Origin: Anaeromassilibacillus sp. An250
GTDB taxonomy: Bacteria > Bacillota > Clostridia > Oscillospirales > Acutalibacteraceae
Assembly: GCF_002159845.1 (NCBI RefSeq)
Contig: NZ_NFJK01000001.1
Location: 62,001 to 126,000 of the forward strand
Direction of reading: 5' to 3'
Length of the DNA: 64,000 nucleotides
Shown here: positions 1 to 9,409 of the stretch, piece after piece
Numbering within the stretch: position 1 is the stretch's first letter
How the letters are laid out: the number at the start of each line of letters is the position of its first letter
Program-made: the position numbers and the translations under genes
Notes under the pieces: generated by a model
What the model saw: the letters and a program-made list of their open reading frames with translations, nothing else
Told to the model about the DNA's origin: nothing
Database searches by the model: none

Positions 1-8
1 GGATTCTT

Positions 9-1199
9 ATGAACAATCTCAACCAAACCCCAAATGCGAACCGGCTGCACATCGCCATCTATGGCAGAAGGAACAGCGGGAAATCCTCGTTGATTAACGC
101 ACTCACCAACCAGCAGGTGGCGTTGGTATCGGACATCGCCGGCACAACGGCCGACCCGGTCTACAAGGCGATGGAGGTCCGCGGGTTGGGAGCCTGCGTA
201 TTTATCGACACCGCCGGTTTTGACGATGAAGGCGCGCTGGGAGAACTGCGCATGCAGAAGACGCGCGAAACGCTTCCCAAAGCCGATATTGCCATTATGC
301 TATTCAGCGACACAGATTTTTCCTTGGAAAAGTCCTGGCTGGAAGCGCTCAAAAGCAGCGGCGTCCCGGTGATCGCCGTGGTCAACAAGAGCGATTTACA
401 GGACCCCGCTCCGCTGATGGAGCGCATCCGGACCGAACTCTCCCTCTCCCCCTTGGCGGTGAGCGCCGTGGACCGCACGGGGATCCCTGCACTGCTGGCG
501 GAATTGACGCGCGCGCTGCCGGAGGGATATGGTGCGGAGAGCATTACCGGACGCCTGGTAAAGGACGGCGACGTGGTGATGCTGGTGATGCCCCAGGACA
601 GCGAAGCCCCCAAAGGGCGGCTGATCCTCCCACAGGTGCAGACCATCCGCGACCTGCTGGACAACCGCTGTATCTCCATCAACGTGACGCCGGACACGAT
701 GGAGGGCGCACTGGCCGCGCTGAAAGCGCCGCCAGATCTCATCATCACCGATTCCCAGGCCTTCAAAACGGTCTATGAGAAGGCGCCTAAGGAGAGCAAA
801 TTGACCTCCTTTTCCGTGCTATTTGCCGCCTACAAGGGCGATTTAGATGCCTATGTGCGCGGGGCGCAAGCCGTGGAACGGCTGAACAGCCAATCCCATG
901 TGCTCATCGCGGAAGCGTGTACCCATGCCCCTTTGAGTGAGGATATCGGGCGTGTGAAGATTCCCAATCTTCTTCGCAAAAAGTATGGAAAGGATATGGA
1001 CATTCAGGTGGTGAGCGGCGCGGATTTCCCGGACGACCTCACCCCCTACGATCTGATTGTCCATTGCGGCGGCTGTATGTTCAACCGCAAATATTTGCTC
1101 TCGCGCATTGCGCGTGCAGAGGAAGCGCAGGTCCCCATCACCAATTATGGCGTCCTTCTGGCCAAACTAAACGGCATCCTTGATTCCATCACACTGTGA
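9..1199 (+). CDS. hydF: [FeFe]-hydrogenase maturation GTPase HydF
   Basis: HydF is the scaffold GTPase on which the 2Fe subcluster of the [FeFe]-hydrogenase H-cluster is assembled before transfer to the apo-hydrogenase; it partners with HydE and HydG. The 396-residue length is normal for the family. Visible motifs are the P-loop GRRNSGKS (residues 19-26), the switch AGTT (44-47), DTAG (67-70) and NKSD (126-129). The C-terminal FeS site has Cys304 (CTHAP) and H352-C353-GG-C356. The start lies only 8 bases from the window edge, so its promoter and upstream partners are not visible. It is followed by a strong bidirectional terminator. Presence implies H2-producing or H2-consuming anaerobic metabolism. 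Identification is secure. Confidence 0.96.
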   Translation: MNNLNQTPNANRLHIAIYGRRNSGKSSLINALTNQQVALVSDIAGTTADPVYKAMEVRGLGACVFIDTAGFDDEGALGELRMQKTRETLPKADIAIMLFSDTDFSLEKSWLEALKSSGVPVIAVVNKSDLQDPAPLMERIRTELSLSPLAVSAVDRTGIPALLAELTRALPEGYGAESITGRLVKDGDVVMLVMPQDSEAPKGRLILPQVQTIRDLLDNRCISINVTPDTMEGALAALKAPPDLIITDSQAFKTVYEKAPKESKLTSFSVLFAAYKGDLDAYVRGAQAVERLNSQSHVLIAEACTHAPLSEDIGRVKIPNLLRKKYGKDMDIQVVSGADFPDDLTPYDLIVHCGGCMFNRKYLLSRIARAEEAQVPITNYGVLLAKLNGILDSITL

Positions 1200-1212
1200 T
1201 TTCCATACACCC

Positions 1213-1259
1213 AAAGAGAAGGAGCTCCATTTCATAGAGAAATGGAGCTCCTTCTCTTT
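1213..1259. terminator. Strong bidirectional hairpin between convergent genes
   Basis: A perfect 21-bp stem (1213-1233 with 1239-1259) has a 5-nt loop and is flanked by A-rich and T-rich ends. It sits between convergent hydF and the M18 peptidase gene and can end transcripts from both sides. Confidence 0.85.
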
Positions 1260-1263
1260 CCCA

Positions 1264-1300
1264 TCAACCCCCTGTGTTCAGATGGAACCCAGGGGGTTGA
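1264..1300. terminator. Second hairpin downstream of the M18 gene
   Basis: An 11-bp perfect stem (1264-1274 with 1290-1300) extends inward by four more pairs after one mismatch. It is GC-rich (CCCCCTG/CAGGGGG) but lacks a clear T-run on either strand. It may back up the neighbouring terminator for the minus-strand operon. Confidence 0.45.
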
Positions 1301-1364
1301 TCTATTTAGAGCTTAGCGTTCACCTAAACCCTTTTAAAAACCGGGCAGCGCAACGGCCCTTTCC

Positions 1365-2780
1365 TTACACTTTAGACTCGAAGAACGCCTTAATCCCTTT
1401 GTAGGTCATATAGATGTCCGTCTTCGAGACAATTTCAAACGGCGAGTGCATGGAAAGCACCGGTACGCCGACGTCGAGCACATCCACATTCAGGTTGGCA
1501 ATGAACATAGCGACCGTTCCGCCGCCACCGCCATCGACCTTGCCCAGCTCGCCGATCTGCCAAAGCACATCGTTCTCTTCGAAAAGGCTACGGATCTCTG
1601 CAACAAACTCCGCCGAAGCCTCCGAAGTGCCGCTCTTCCCGCGGGAACCGGTGTATTTGCTCATTCCAATGCCGTTGTTCAGGAAAGTAGAATTGGTCTT
1701 CTCATAAGCGCTTGCATAGGTGGGATCGTACGCCGCTGTGACGTCTGCGGAAAGGCACTTGGACTTGCTGAGTACATGACGCGGCTCCAAGCCCTCCGCC
1801 TGGGCCAGATCTGCGATGAAGTACCGCATAAACTCGGAATTCAGGCCCGTGTTTCCGTCGCTGCCAATCTCCTCACGGTCCGCGAGAACCGTGATAATGG
1901 TGTGCTGCGGATTCTTGGCGTTCAGCACCGCCATCAGGGACGGGTACGCGCAGACACGGTCATCTTGGCCGTATCCGCCGACCATACTGCGGTCAAAACC
2001 GACGTCCGACGCCTTGAATGCCGGGACAAATTCAATATCGGCGGAGACGAAATCCTCTTCCGTCATCCCGTATTTCTCATGAATCAACCGCATGGTGTTC
2101 AGCTTGAAGAGGTTGTCCCCTTCGTCCGCACGCACCGGGCGGCTACCAGCCAGAATGTTCAGATTTTCTCCCTCAATCGCCTTGTTGAGCGTCTTGGACA
2201 TCTGCTCCGTGCCGAGGTGCGGCAGCAGGTCGGTCACACAGAACTGCGGCTCGCCGGGTTCCTCGCCGAGACGAATTTCCACATGCGTGCCGTCCTTCAG
2301 AACGGCCAAGCCGTGCATGGAAAGCGGGATGGCTGTCCACTGGTACTTCTTAATCCCGCCATAGTAGTGCGACTTGAAGAGTGCCAGCTCGTCCTTTTCA
2401 TAGAGCGGGTGGGGCTTGAGATCCAGACGCGGGGAATCGATGTGCGCCGCTGCAATGCGGACACCGTCCTTGCAGCCGTTTTTGCCGATCACAGCCAGAA
2501 TCAATGCCTTGCCCCGGTTGTTGTAATACACCTTGTCCCCGGCCTTATAGGTCTTTTTGGGATCAAACGCCACAAAGCCCTCTTTTTCCGCGCGCAGAAT
2601 AGCGGACTTCACCGCCTCGCGCTCGGTCTTGCTGTGGTCCAGAAATACCTTATAATCCTCGCAGAAGGCATCCGCCTTCTTTACGCGATCATCGGAGAGC
2701 TTCTGGTATCCATTTTTGCGGCAGATCAGCAATTCCTCGCGGAGCTGCTCCACATCCACCTGTTCCTTTTTCTTAGCCAT
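1365..2780 (-). CDS. M18 family aspartyl-type metalloaminopeptidase
   Basis: A cytosolic, co-catalytic zinc aminopeptidase of peptidase family M18 that trims N-terminal residues from peptides. The 471-residue length fits the bacterial M18 group. Visible motifs are AHIDSPRLD (first metal ligands), DREEIGSDGNTG (catalytic Glu and metal ligand region) and a Gly-rich stretch before the C-terminal MHSPFEIVS segment that carries the last His ligand. The start has an AGGAGG site a few bases upstream. The gene overlaps the end of the lytic transglycosylase gene by 8 bp, so translation is probably coupled. It is the last gene of a run that begins at prfA. Substrate preference cannot be read from sequence. 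Confidence 0.93.
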   Translation of the reverse strand: MAKKKEQVDVEQLREELLICRKNGYQKLSDDRVKKADAFCEDYKVFLDHSKTEREAVKSAILRAEKEGFVAFDPKKTYKAGDKVYYNNRGKALILAVIGKNGCKDGVRIAAAHIDSPRLDLKPHPLYEKDELALFKSHYYGGIKKYQWTAIPLSMHGLAVLKDGTHVEIRLGEEPGEPQFCVTDLLPHLGTEQMSKTLNKAIEGENLNILAGSRPVRADEGDNLFKLNTMRLIHEKYGMTEEDFVSADIEFVPAFKASDVGFDRSMVGGYGQDDRVCAYPSLMAVLNAKNPQHTIITVLADREEIGSDGNTGLNSEFMRYFIADLAQAEGLEPRHVLSKSKCLSADVTAAYDPTYASAYEKTNSTFLNNGIGMSKYTGSRGKSGTSEASAEFVAEIRSLFEENDVLWQIGELGKVDGGGGGTVAMFIANLNVDVLDVGVPVLSMHSPFEIVSKTDIYMTYKGIKAFFESKV

Positions 2781-3363
2781 GAAATGTTCCTCCTATTTCA
2801 TCAAATTCATAGAGTTCCCTGTATGTTTGATAATTCCGCAGCACAGCGCTTACATACCGTTCCGTCTCCGGATAGGGAATGCGGTTCAGCTCCACGCCGT
2901 CCTCGGAAATGCTGGGATCGCTTAGCCAACGGTTCACCGTCCCCATGCCCGCATTATAGGCACTGAGTGCAGTGACCTGTTCAGTATATTCATCCTGCAA
3001 AATCTGTAAAAATTTACACCCATAACGGATATTGACCCGCGGCGTATAGAGGTCATCCGCCGTATAGGAAACCCCTTCCCGCAATTTGGTCTGTAGCCAA
3101 TCGAATGTATCCGGTGTAATCTGCATCAGCCCCCGCGCCCCCGCGTGTGAGGTGGCGTCCGGATCAAAATTGCTCTCTGCTTTCATCACCGCATACACCA
3201 GGGCCGGGTCACCCCCCTGCGTGCGGGCTTCTTCCTCCACAATCTCCCTGTATCCCAATGGATAGGCGGTGCGCATAAAGTAATCATGCCCCAGCCGCAA
3301 TACGGCCGCGCCTATAACCACCAGGACAATCAAAAGAAGGATGGTTTTTACAGATCGTCTCAT
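2773..3363 (-). CDS. Membrane-anchored lytic transglycosylase (SLT domain)
   Basis: Cleaves the MurNAc-GlcNAc bond of peptidoglycan with formation of 1,6-anhydroMurNAc. An N-terminal hydrophobic segment (about residues 6-24) acts as signal anchor and places the enzyme on the outer face of the membrane. The SLT domain shows the catalytic Glu in MKAESNFDP, then SHAGARGLMQI and the later YNAGMG motif, in the order typical of transglycosylase family 1. The length of 196 residues is that of the small YjbJ/CwlQ-like forms. The start has GGAGG seven bases upstream. It lies between coaE (14 bp away) and the M18 gene (8 bp overlap). Confidence 0.93.
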   Translation of the reverse strand: MRRSVKTILLLIVLVVIGAAVLRLGHDYFMRTAYPLGYREIVEEEARTQGGDPALVYAVMKAESNFDPDATSHAGARGLMQITPDTFDWLQTKLREGVSYTADDLYTPRVNIRYGCKFLQILQDEYTEQVTALSAYNAGMGTVNRWLSDPSISEDGVELNRIPYPETERYVSAVLRNYQTYRELYEFDEIGGTFHG

Positions 3364-3377
3364 GGGAAATCCTCCGT

Positions 3378-3971
3378 TTAACGGGATGACAGCAGGACTT
3401 GCAGCAATTTTTCTGTCTCCTGCGGGACCTGGGCGGCGTCAATCCCCCCGTCCATAGCATATGAAGCCCGCTCCGTATAATATGCGTTGGGCTGCTGGGC
3501 ATCCATGCGGGCGCGCGCCTGCGCTTCTGTGATGCCGTCCCGCCGCATAATCCGCTGCATCCGCAGGGCCGGGTCTGCTACAACCGCCACCGTGACATGG
3601 CAGAGCGCATCCGCCCCGCTCTCAAACAGCAGCGCCGCGTCCACCACGACGATGTCCTGGCCGCTGGCTGCAATGCGCCGGCGCACTTCTTTCATGATGA
3701 GCGGATGGGTGACGCCGTTCAGTTTTTGCGAGGAAACCGCATCCGCAAAGGCACGTTCGGCCAAAAGTGGACGGTTTAAAATCCCATTGGACGCAACGTC
3801 GCTTCCGAAGGCGTCCTGCAACGCCGAAAGGCATGCGGGGGTATCGGTGATTTCCCGCGCAACGCAGTCGCAGTCGATCACATCGCATCCAAGCGAGGCA
3901 AACGCCGCCGCCACGGTGGATTTTCCCGCGCCGGTCGGACCGGTCAGGCCGATCACAAAAGGCTTATCCAA
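3378..3971 (-). CDS. coaE: Dephospho-CoA kinase
   Basis: Last step of coenzyme A synthesis: ATP-dependent phosphorylation of the 3'-hydroxyl of dephospho-CoA. The 197-residue length is normal. The P-loop is GPTGAGKST near the N-terminus, followed by the substrate-region CDCVAREI and the DAALLFESG segment. The start codon is TTG, supported by GAGGTG seven bases upstream and by a match to the usual N-terminal length. The gene starts inside the end of the sua5-type gene (8-bp overlap), which indicates translational coupling. Confidence 0.95.
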   Translation of the reverse strand: MDKPFVIGLTGPTGAGKSTVAAAFASLGCDVIDCDCVAREITDTPACLSALQDAFGSDVASNGILNRPLLAERAFADAVSSQKLNGVTHPLIMKEVRRRIAASGQDIVVVDAALLFESGADALCHVTVAVVADPALRMQRIMRRDGITEAQARARMDAQQPNAYYTERASYAMDGGIDAAQVPQETEKLLQVLLSSR

Positions 3972-4989
3972 CGTCGATCACCTCAAATCCCGCGGCACGG
4001 ATCAGACGGTTGTATACCGCCAACCCCACGCCCTCCGGCTCTGGACAGCGTGCATAGACGGTCTTTGCATGGAGCTGCTCGTCCAACTCCCGCAGTGCGT
4101 CAAACAGCTCGCGCGCCTGTTCGCCGCAGTCCTCTTCCCCGCCGTAACAAATCGACGGCACCTGTAGCGCTTTGTCCTCTCCATCGTAACACAGCGCCGC
4201 GACGCCGTCCCCTGCATGTGTGTTGACATAGTCGATATAGTGTTCCAAGGAACCGTCCAAAATAATCACATTTGCCTTTGGGGAATAGTGTTTATATTTC
4301 ATACCAGGGGAAGCGGCGCGCTTTCCGTCCGCCAAAGGGTGAAGGACCGCATCGTCCATCTCCACCTGGCCGAGCACCCCTCGAAGCTGCTCCAACGTAA
4401 TCCCGCCGGGGCGCAGAAGGCGCGGCGGCTGTTCAGCCAGCGTCACCACGGTGGATTCCACCCCGACGGAGCATGGGCCGCCGTCCAACACGGCTTCAAT
4501 CCTTCCGTCCATGTCGTTCATCACATGGGCCGCTGTCGTGGGGCTCGGATGCCCGGAGAGATTCCCAGATGGCGCGGCAAGCGGCACACCCGCCGCGTCG
4601 ATCACTGCACGCGCCACTGGATGGGAGGGAAACCGCACCGCGACGGTATCCAGCCCTGCGCTCACCTCATCTGGGATGCGGGCCGATTTAGGCAGGATGA
4701 TGGTCAATGGGCCAGGCCAAAACTGTTCGGCCAGCTTTTTGGCTGCTTCCGGTACTTCGCGCACCAGGTCATAAATCTGTTCAAAATGGCTGATATGCAC
4801 AATCAGCGGATTGTCCATCGGGCGGCCCTTCGCGGCAAAAATCTTTGCCACCGCTGCCCCATCCAACGCATTGGCCGCCAGGCCGTAGACGGTCTCCGTA
4901 GGGATGCCGACTAAGCCGCCGTTTTGCAGGATGGCAGCGGCCGTTTGGATTGCACCTGGCGCATCCGCCTGTAAAAGCTGTGTCTGCAT
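3964..4989 (-). CDS. ywlC: L-threonylcarbamoyladenylate synthase, Sua5/YwlC type
   Basis: Makes threonylcarbamoyl-AMP from threonine, bicarbonate and ATP, the first step of the t6A37 tRNA modification completed by the TsaBDE complex. At 341 residues it is the long Sua5 form. A YrdC domain (about residues 10-200, with GIPTETVYGLAANA, KGRPMDNPLIVHI and PSGNLSG) is followed by a Sua5 C-terminal domain after the linker SPGMKYKHYSPK. It is located directly after prfA, a common Firmicutes arrangement, and overlaps coaE. Confidence 0.95.
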   Translation of the reverse strand: MQTQLLQADAPGAIQTAAAILQNGGLVGIPTETVYGLAANALDGAAVAKIFAAKGRPMDNPLIVHISHFEQIYDLVREVPEAAKKLAEQFWPGPLTIILPKSARIPDEVSAGLDTVAVRFPSHPVARAVIDAAGVPLAAPSGNLSGHPSPTTAAHVMNDMDGRIEAVLDGGPCSVGVESTVVTLAEQPPRLLRPGGITLEQLRGVLGQVEMDDAVLHPLADGKRAASPGMKYKHYSPKANVIILDGSLEHYIDYVNTHAGDGVAALCYDGEDKALQVPSICYGGEEDCGEQARELFDALRELDEQLHAKTVYARCPEPEGVGLAVYNRLIRAAGFEVIDVG

Positions 4990-5001
4990 ATCTATGCCCC
5001 C

Positions 5002-6084
5002 TTATCCCTGGCTTTCCACCGACTGCTCAAGTTTGGCCGCACGGTCCGCCGCCACAAGCGCGTCGATCACCTCATCGAGATCCCCGTTGAGGATGTCGTC
5101 CAGGCGGTAGAGCGTCAAGCCGATCCGGTGGTCGGTCAAGCGGCCCTGTGGGTAATTGTAGGTGCGGATCCGTTCGGAGCGGTCGCCCGTGCCCACCTGG
5201 GAGCGGCGGTCCGCCGCCACCTTCGCATCCTGCTTTGCCTGCTCGATCTCATACAGACGGGACCGCAGCACCCGCATCGCCTTATCCTTATTTTTGAACT
5301 GGCTGCGCTCGTCCTGGCATTCCACCACCATGCCCGTGGGCAAATGCGTGATCCGGATGGCGGACGACGTCTTGTTGATGTGCTGGCCGCCCGCGCCGCT
5401 GGAACGGAAGGTATCGATCTGCAAATCCTTTGGATTGATCTCAATTTCGACGTCGTCCACTTCGGGAAGCACAGCAACGGTCGCCGTGGACGTATGCACG
5501 CGGCCCTGCGTTTCCGTTTCCGGCACGCGCTGTACGCGATGCACGCCGCTCTCGTATTTCAAGCGGGAATATGCCCCGTCGCCGGAGATCATAAAGCTGA
5601 TCTCCTTATAGCCGCCGAGCTCCGTCTCATTCACGTTGAGCAGCTCCGTCTGCCAGCCGTGGCGCTCGGCATACATGCTGTACATGCGGAATAGGACGGC
5701 GGAAAAGAGCGCCGCTTCCTCGCCGCCTGCACCGCCCCGAATCTCCATGATGACGTTCTTTTCGTCGTTGGGGTCACGCGGCAGCAGAAGGATTTTCAAC
5801 TCGTCCGACGTGCGGGCGATATCCTTTTTTGCCTGCTCCAGTTCCTGCTCCGCCAATTCCCGCAATTCCTTCTCCAGGCCGCTTTCTTCCAGCAGGGCCA
5901 ACGCCTCCGCTTCCGAATCTTCCGCGTGTTTATATTCGCGATATTTTTCGACGATCGGGGTGATGGACTTGTGCTCTTTCATCAGCTCCGCATAGACAGC
6001 TGGGTCCGCCAAAATGGTCGGGTCGCAGAGTTTTTGGTTCAGCTCTTCATAGCGCTTCTCAAACACCTGTATATTTTCAAACAT
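5002..6084 (-). CDS. prfA: Peptide chain release factor 1
   Basis: Recognises UAA and UAG in the ribosomal A site and triggers peptide release. The GGQ catalytic loop is in [13 protein letters not shown]. The codon-recognition tripeptide is PET, in [10 protein letters not shown]; that form is usual in Firmicutes RF1. The start was chosen at 6084 because AGGAG lies seven bases upstream of this ATG; the upstream in-frame ATG at 6090 would be almost on top of the site. This gives 360 residues, the standard RF1 length. No prmC (hemK) methyltransferase gene, which modifies GGQ and often follows prfA, is adjacent here; the next gene is ywlC. Confidence 0.96.
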   Translation of the reverse strand: MFENIQVFEKRYEELNQKLCDPTILADPAVYAELMKEHKSITPIVEKYREYKHAEDSEAEALALLEESGLEKELRELAEQELEQAKKDIARTSDELKILLLPRDPNDEKNVIMEIRGGAGGEEAALFSAVLFRMYSMYAERHGWQTELLNVNETELGGYKEISFMISGDGAYSRLKYESGVHRVQRVPETETQGRVHTSTATVAVLPEVDDVEIEINPKDLQIDTFRSSGAGGQHINKTSSAIRITHLPTGMVVECQDERSQFKNKDKAMRVLRSRLYEIEQAKQDAKVAADRRSQVGTGDRSERIRTYNYPQGRLTDHRIGLTLYRLDDILNGDLDEVIDALVAADRAAKLEQSVESQG

Positions 6085-6129
6085 ATCCATTCTCCTTTGC
6101 AAATCAATTACATTTTACAGGCAAAGGAG

Positions 6130-6333
6130 CTAGAGTTCGTCCCCTGTGTTTTCCCGAATGATTTTCTTAATGTTTTTCTCGCATTTCAATCGCGGCAGCA
6201 TAACCTCATGGCCGCAGGTGGTGCAGCGGATCTTAAAATCCATGCCGGCCCGCAAGACCAAAAATTCTTTGCCGCCGCACGGATGCGGTTTTTTCATCTG
6301 TAAACGGTCGCCAGGACGCACATCCATCTGCAT
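6130..6333 (-). CDS. DUF951 family small protein
   Basis: A 67-residue protein of the DUF951 family, widespread in Firmicutes and of unknown function. Visible are the N-terminal VRPGDRLQMKKPHPCG, a CTTCGH pair of cysteines likely to bind metal with the earlier Cys, then the VMLPR motif and a basic tail. The start at 6333 is set by GGAGG five bases upstream; longer open frames upstream lack a site. The small size and SH3-barrel-like N-terminal pattern suggest a nucleic-acid or ribosome association, which is only inference. It stands just upstream of prfA on the same strand and is probably co-transcribed. Confidence 0.85.
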   Translation of the reverse strand: MQMDVRPGDRLQMKKPHPCGGKEFLVLRAGMDFKIRCTTCGHEVMLPRLKCEKNIKKIIRENTGDEL

Positions 6334-6376
6334 CCGCACCTCCATTCTCAAGTGATTTTCATGCGTTCGAGAATAT

Positions 6377-6406
6377 ATTATAGCACCAATCCCACAAAAC
6401 AGACAA
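6377..6406 (-). promoter_or_regulatory. Sigma-A promoter of the DUF951-prfA operon
   Basis: On the minus strand a -35 box TTGTCT and a perfect -10 box TATAAT are separated by 18 bp, about 45 bases ahead of the DUF951 start. It probably drives DUF951, prfA, ywlC, coaE, the transglycosylase and the M18 gene. Confidence 0.75.
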
Positions 6407-6462
6407 TGTTTTTTTGGGATTCTCTCCCAACGCAGCCAGCGCGTGCAGAAGCTTCCCTTTTG

Positions 6463-6471
6463 TGCTATACT
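6463..6471 (+). promoter_or_regulatory. Extended -10 promoter of birA
   Basis: TGCTATACT is an extended -10 element 36 bases upstream of the birA start. No good -35 box is present at 17 bp spacing, as often seen with extended -10 promoters. It is divergent from the DUF951 promoter. Confidence 0.55.
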
Positions 6472-6507
6472 ATTTCTCAAATAGGCTCGATAGAAAGCAG
6501 GGGTTCC

Positions 6508-7524
6508 ATGAACACAAAAGAGGAAATCTTAACACGCCTTCGCCAGACCGAGGGGTATCTCTCCGGCGAACAGCTCAGCGAAACGCTGGGCGTTTCCCGC
6601 GCGGCCGTTTGGAAAGCCATTACTGCTCTGCGGGAATCCGGCTATGCCATTGATTCGGCCACGAACCGGGGGTATCGCCTGACCGCATCGCCCGACGTCC
6701 TCACCCCAGAGGAGATCCGCTGTGGATTACATACGCGGGCAATCGGCAAAAACATCGTTGCGCTGCAAGAGGTAGATTCCACCAACGAAGAGGCCAAACG
6801 GCAAGCGCAATGCGGCGCACCGGACGGCAGTGTGTTCCTCGCGGAACGGCAGACGGGCGGCAAAGGACGTTTGGGCCGCACATGGGAATCCCCAGCGGGC
6901 ACGGGGATTTGGTTCAGCGTTTTGCTGCGGCCAAGCCTGGTCCCGTCGGAAATCAGCAGCATCACCCTTTTGGCCGGCATTGCGGTCTGCCGGGGCATCC
7001 GCTCTGTGACCGGATGTGCGGCTAAGCTCAAGTGGCCGAACGACGTGGTCATTGGAAGCCGCAAGGTCTGCGGCATTCTGACCGAGATGGCTGCGGAAAT
7101 CGAGCGGGTGGAATACGTGGTCTTGGGCATTGGAATCAATGCCAATACGGAAGCCTTCCCCGCGGAATTGGCGGAAAAGGCCACCTCCCTGCGGATCGAA
7201 GCCGGAAGCGCTTTCCCTCGCGCCGCCATACTGCGCGCCGTCTTGGAGGAGCTGGAATCCCTGTTGCTGAACGCCAAGGCAGGCAGCGCCTTCCAGGAGA
7301 TTCTTGACGAGTATAAATCCCTCTGTGTCTCCCTGAACCGCCGCGTGGGTTTCTTCTGGAACAGTGAGCAGCAGACAGGAATGGCGGTGGACGTCTCCCC
7401 CTCCGGTGAATTGATCGTGGAGCGGGATGGAGGCGGCCGTATATCCATCAACGCCGGGGAGGTCGTTGTCCAGGGAATCTATGGGGAACATCTTCCGAAT
7501 CCGGAAGGCTCGAAACGTGCTTGA
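6508..7524 (+). CDS. birA: Bifunctional biotin-[acetyl-CoA-carboxylase] ligase / biotin repressor
   Basis: Activates biotin to biotinyl-AMP and attaches it to the carrier lysine of biotin enzymes; with its N-terminal helix-turn-helix it can also repress biotin genes. The winged HTH is visible at GEQLSETLGVSRAAVWK. The catalytic part has the GKGRLGRTW biotin-adenylate loop and the KWPNDV motif, followed by a C-terminal SH3-like cap. The start was placed at 6508, giving 338 residues, close to B. subtilis BirA (325). No biotin biosynthesis genes or BirA operator are seen in the window. Confidence 0.94.
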   Translation: MNTKEEILTRLRQTEGYLSGEQLSETLGVSRAAVWKAITALRESGYAIDSATNRGYRLTASPDVLTPEEIRCGLHTRAIGKNIVALQEVDSTNEEAKRQAQCGAPDGSVFLAERQTGGKGRLGRTWESPAGTGIWFSVLLRPSLVPSEISSITLLAGIAVCRGIRSVTGCAAKLKWPNDVVIGSRKVCGILTEMAAEIERVEYVVLGIGINANTEAFPAELAEKATSLRIEAGSAFPRAAILRAVLEELESLLLNAKAGSAFQEILDEYKSLCVSLNRRVGFFWNSEQQTGMAVDVSPSGELIVERDGGGRISINAGEVVVQGIYGEHLPNPEGSKRA

Positions 7525-7655
7525 TCCCGCGTGAAAAAGACGCAATGTACCTTTTTAATGTGTCTCGGGATATTCAGCCCATCGCAAGGAAATAGACGTA
7601 TGAAGTTTCCCATAGATGGTTGTCTTGTGCATGCTCTCTTTTTTGCTAGAAACAT

Positions 7656-7695
7656 ATCGGCCCATCGCAGTGTTACTAGGCTGCAATGGGCCGAT
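7656..7695. terminator. Bidirectional terminator between birA and glnS
   Basis: ATCGGCCCAT pairs with ATGGGCCGAT; an inner GCAG/CTGC pair follows one mismatch. TTTTTG follows on the plus strand. It serves convergent birA and glnS. The 130 bases before it contain no gene that I can support. Confidence 0.8.
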
Positions 7696-7705
7696 TTTTG
7701 TTTTC

Positions 7706-9394
7706 TTATGATTTCCGTTTAAAGCCGTCTTTCAGGGAGACGGAACGGTTGAACACAGGATGCTCCTGGGTGCTGTCGCGGTTATCCGCGCAGAAATATC
7801 CCTGCCGCATGAACTGGAAGGACTGGCCGGGCTTTGCCTGCGCCAAGCAGGGCTCCACCTTGCAGCCGGTGAGCACTTCCAAAGAATCGGGGTTGAGCAC
7901 TTCCAGGAAATCGTGTGCATCCGGGTCCGGCACGGAGAACAGATTGCCGTAGAGACGGATTTCCGCATCGATAGCGGTCTGAACGTCCGCCCAGTGAATG
8001 GTACTCTTGACCTTCCGGCCATCCGGCGTATTGCCGCCGCGGGTCTGCGGGTCATATTCCGCATAGACCTCGATCACATTGCCGTCCGCATCCTTTTTGC
8101 AGCCGGTGCAGCGCACGACGTAGGCGGTCTTAAGGCGCACCTCGTTGCCCGGGAACAAACGGAAATAGCCCTTTACGGGTTCTTCCATGAAGTCCTCCTG
8201 CTCAATCCAAAGCTCACGGGAGAAGGAAACCGTGCGGGTTCCGTCCTCCGGCTTTCCGGGATTGTTTTCCACCTCAAAGGTCTCCGTCTGCCCCTCCGGA
8301 TAATTGGTGAGAATCAGTTTGACCGGGTGCAGGACGGCCATCACGCGCTGTGCGTGCTCGTTGAGGTCTTCCCGCAGGCAGTGCTCCAAAAAGCCGTATT
8401 CCACGGTGCTGTTCACCTTGGAAACGCCGATGCGCTCGCAGAAATTGCGGATGGACGCCGGCGTATATCCACGGCGGCGCAGGCCGCACAGCGTGGGCAT
8501 GCGCGGGTCGTCCCAACCGGAGACATAGTGCTCTTCCACCAGCTTGCGCAGTTTGCGCTTGCTCATCACCGTATGGTCGATTCCCAAACGTGCAAATTCG
8601 ATCTGCCGCGGTTTTGCGGGAAGGTCGACATGTTCAATCACCCAATCGTACAACGGCCTGTGGTCTTCAAATTCCAAGGTGCACAGGGAGTGGGTAATCC
8701 CCTCCAAGGCGTCCTCAATCGGGTGGGCAAAATCGTACATCGGATAAATGCACCAACGGTCGCCCGTCCGATGGTGGTGCAAGTGGTTGATCCGGTAAAT
8801 CACCGGGTCGCGCATGTTAAAGTTTCCAGAGGCCAGGTCGATCTTTGCGCGCAGCGTCATCCTCCCGTCCTCGAATTCCCCTGCCTTCATGCGGGCAAAG
8901 AGGTCCAGGCTTTCCTCGATCGGCCGGTCGCGATAGGGGCTGACCGCAGGATGCGTCAGATCGCCGCGGTTTTCACGCATCTGTTCGGGCGTCAGCTCGC
9001 AGACATACGCCAAGCCCTTTTGAATCAGCTGCACCGCCGCCTCATACATCTTCGGGAAGTAATCGGATGCATAATAGAACCGGTCCTCCCAGGAGAATCC
9101 CAGCCATGCAATATCCTCTTTGATCGCATCGACATACTCCACATCCTCTTTGGTGGGATTGGTATCGTCCATGCGCAGGTTGCAAACACCGTTGTATTTC
9201 TCCGCTGTGCCGAAATCAATGCAGATGGCCTTGGCATGGCCGATGTGCAAATAGCCATTCGGCTCCGGCGGGAAGCGAGTGTGCACGGTTTGGCCTGCAT
9301 AGCGGCCTCCCTCGGCGATATCTTCATCAATAAAGTCGTGAATAAAATTGCTCCAGCCTTCGGTCTCCCCTGGCTTCTTCATCTCGTCGCTCAT
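7706..9394 (-). CDS. glnS: Glutaminyl-tRNA synthetase
   Basis: Charges tRNA-Gln directly with glutamine. Class I signature motifs are visible: [12 protein letters not shown] (HIGH) and VMSKRKL (KMSKS). The DDTNP motif and the long two-domain beta-barrel anticodon-binding part match the GlnRS type rather than GluRS. The length is 562 residues against about 554 in E. coli. The start has AGGAG eight bases upstream. It lies 15 bp after gltX and is surely co-transcribed with it. Most Firmicutes lack GlnRS and make Gln-tRNA by GatCAB transamidation, so the gene is probably an old lateral acquisition kept in this clade. Confidence 0.95.
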   Translation of the reverse strand: MSDEMKKPGETEGWSNFIHDFIDEDIAEGGRYAGQTVHTRFPPEPNGYLHIGHAKAICIDFGTAEKYNGVCNLRMDDTNPTKEDVEYVDAIKEDIAWLGFSWEDRFYYASDYFPKMYEAAVQLIQKGLAYVCELTPEQMRENRGDLTHPAVSPYRDRPIEESLDLFARMKAGEFEDGRMTLRAKIDLASGNFNMRDPVIYRINHLHHHRTGDRWCIYPMYDFAHPIEDALEGITHSLCTLEFEDHRPLYDWVIEHVDLPAKPRQIEFARLGIDHTVMSKRKLRKLVEEHYVSGWDDPRMPTLCGLRRRGYTPASIRNFCERIGVSKVNSTVEYGFLEHCLREDLNEHAQRVMAVLHPVKLILTNYPEGQTETFEVENNPGKPEDGTRTVSFSRELWIEQEDFMEEPVKGYFRLFPGNEVRLKTAYVVRCTGCKKDADGNVIEVYAEYDPQTRGGNTPDGRKVKSTIHWADVQTAIDAEIRLYGNLFSVPDPDAHDFLEVLNPDSLEVLTGCKVEPCLAQAKPGQSFQFMRQGYFCADNRDSTQEHPVFNRSVSLKDGFKRKS

Positions 9395-9409
9395 GTTGCC
9401 ATCTCCTCT

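Noticed and set aside
1180-1404. 74-codon plus-strand frame after hydF
   Set aside because: It consists mainly of the two terminator hairpins and the end of the opposite gene.
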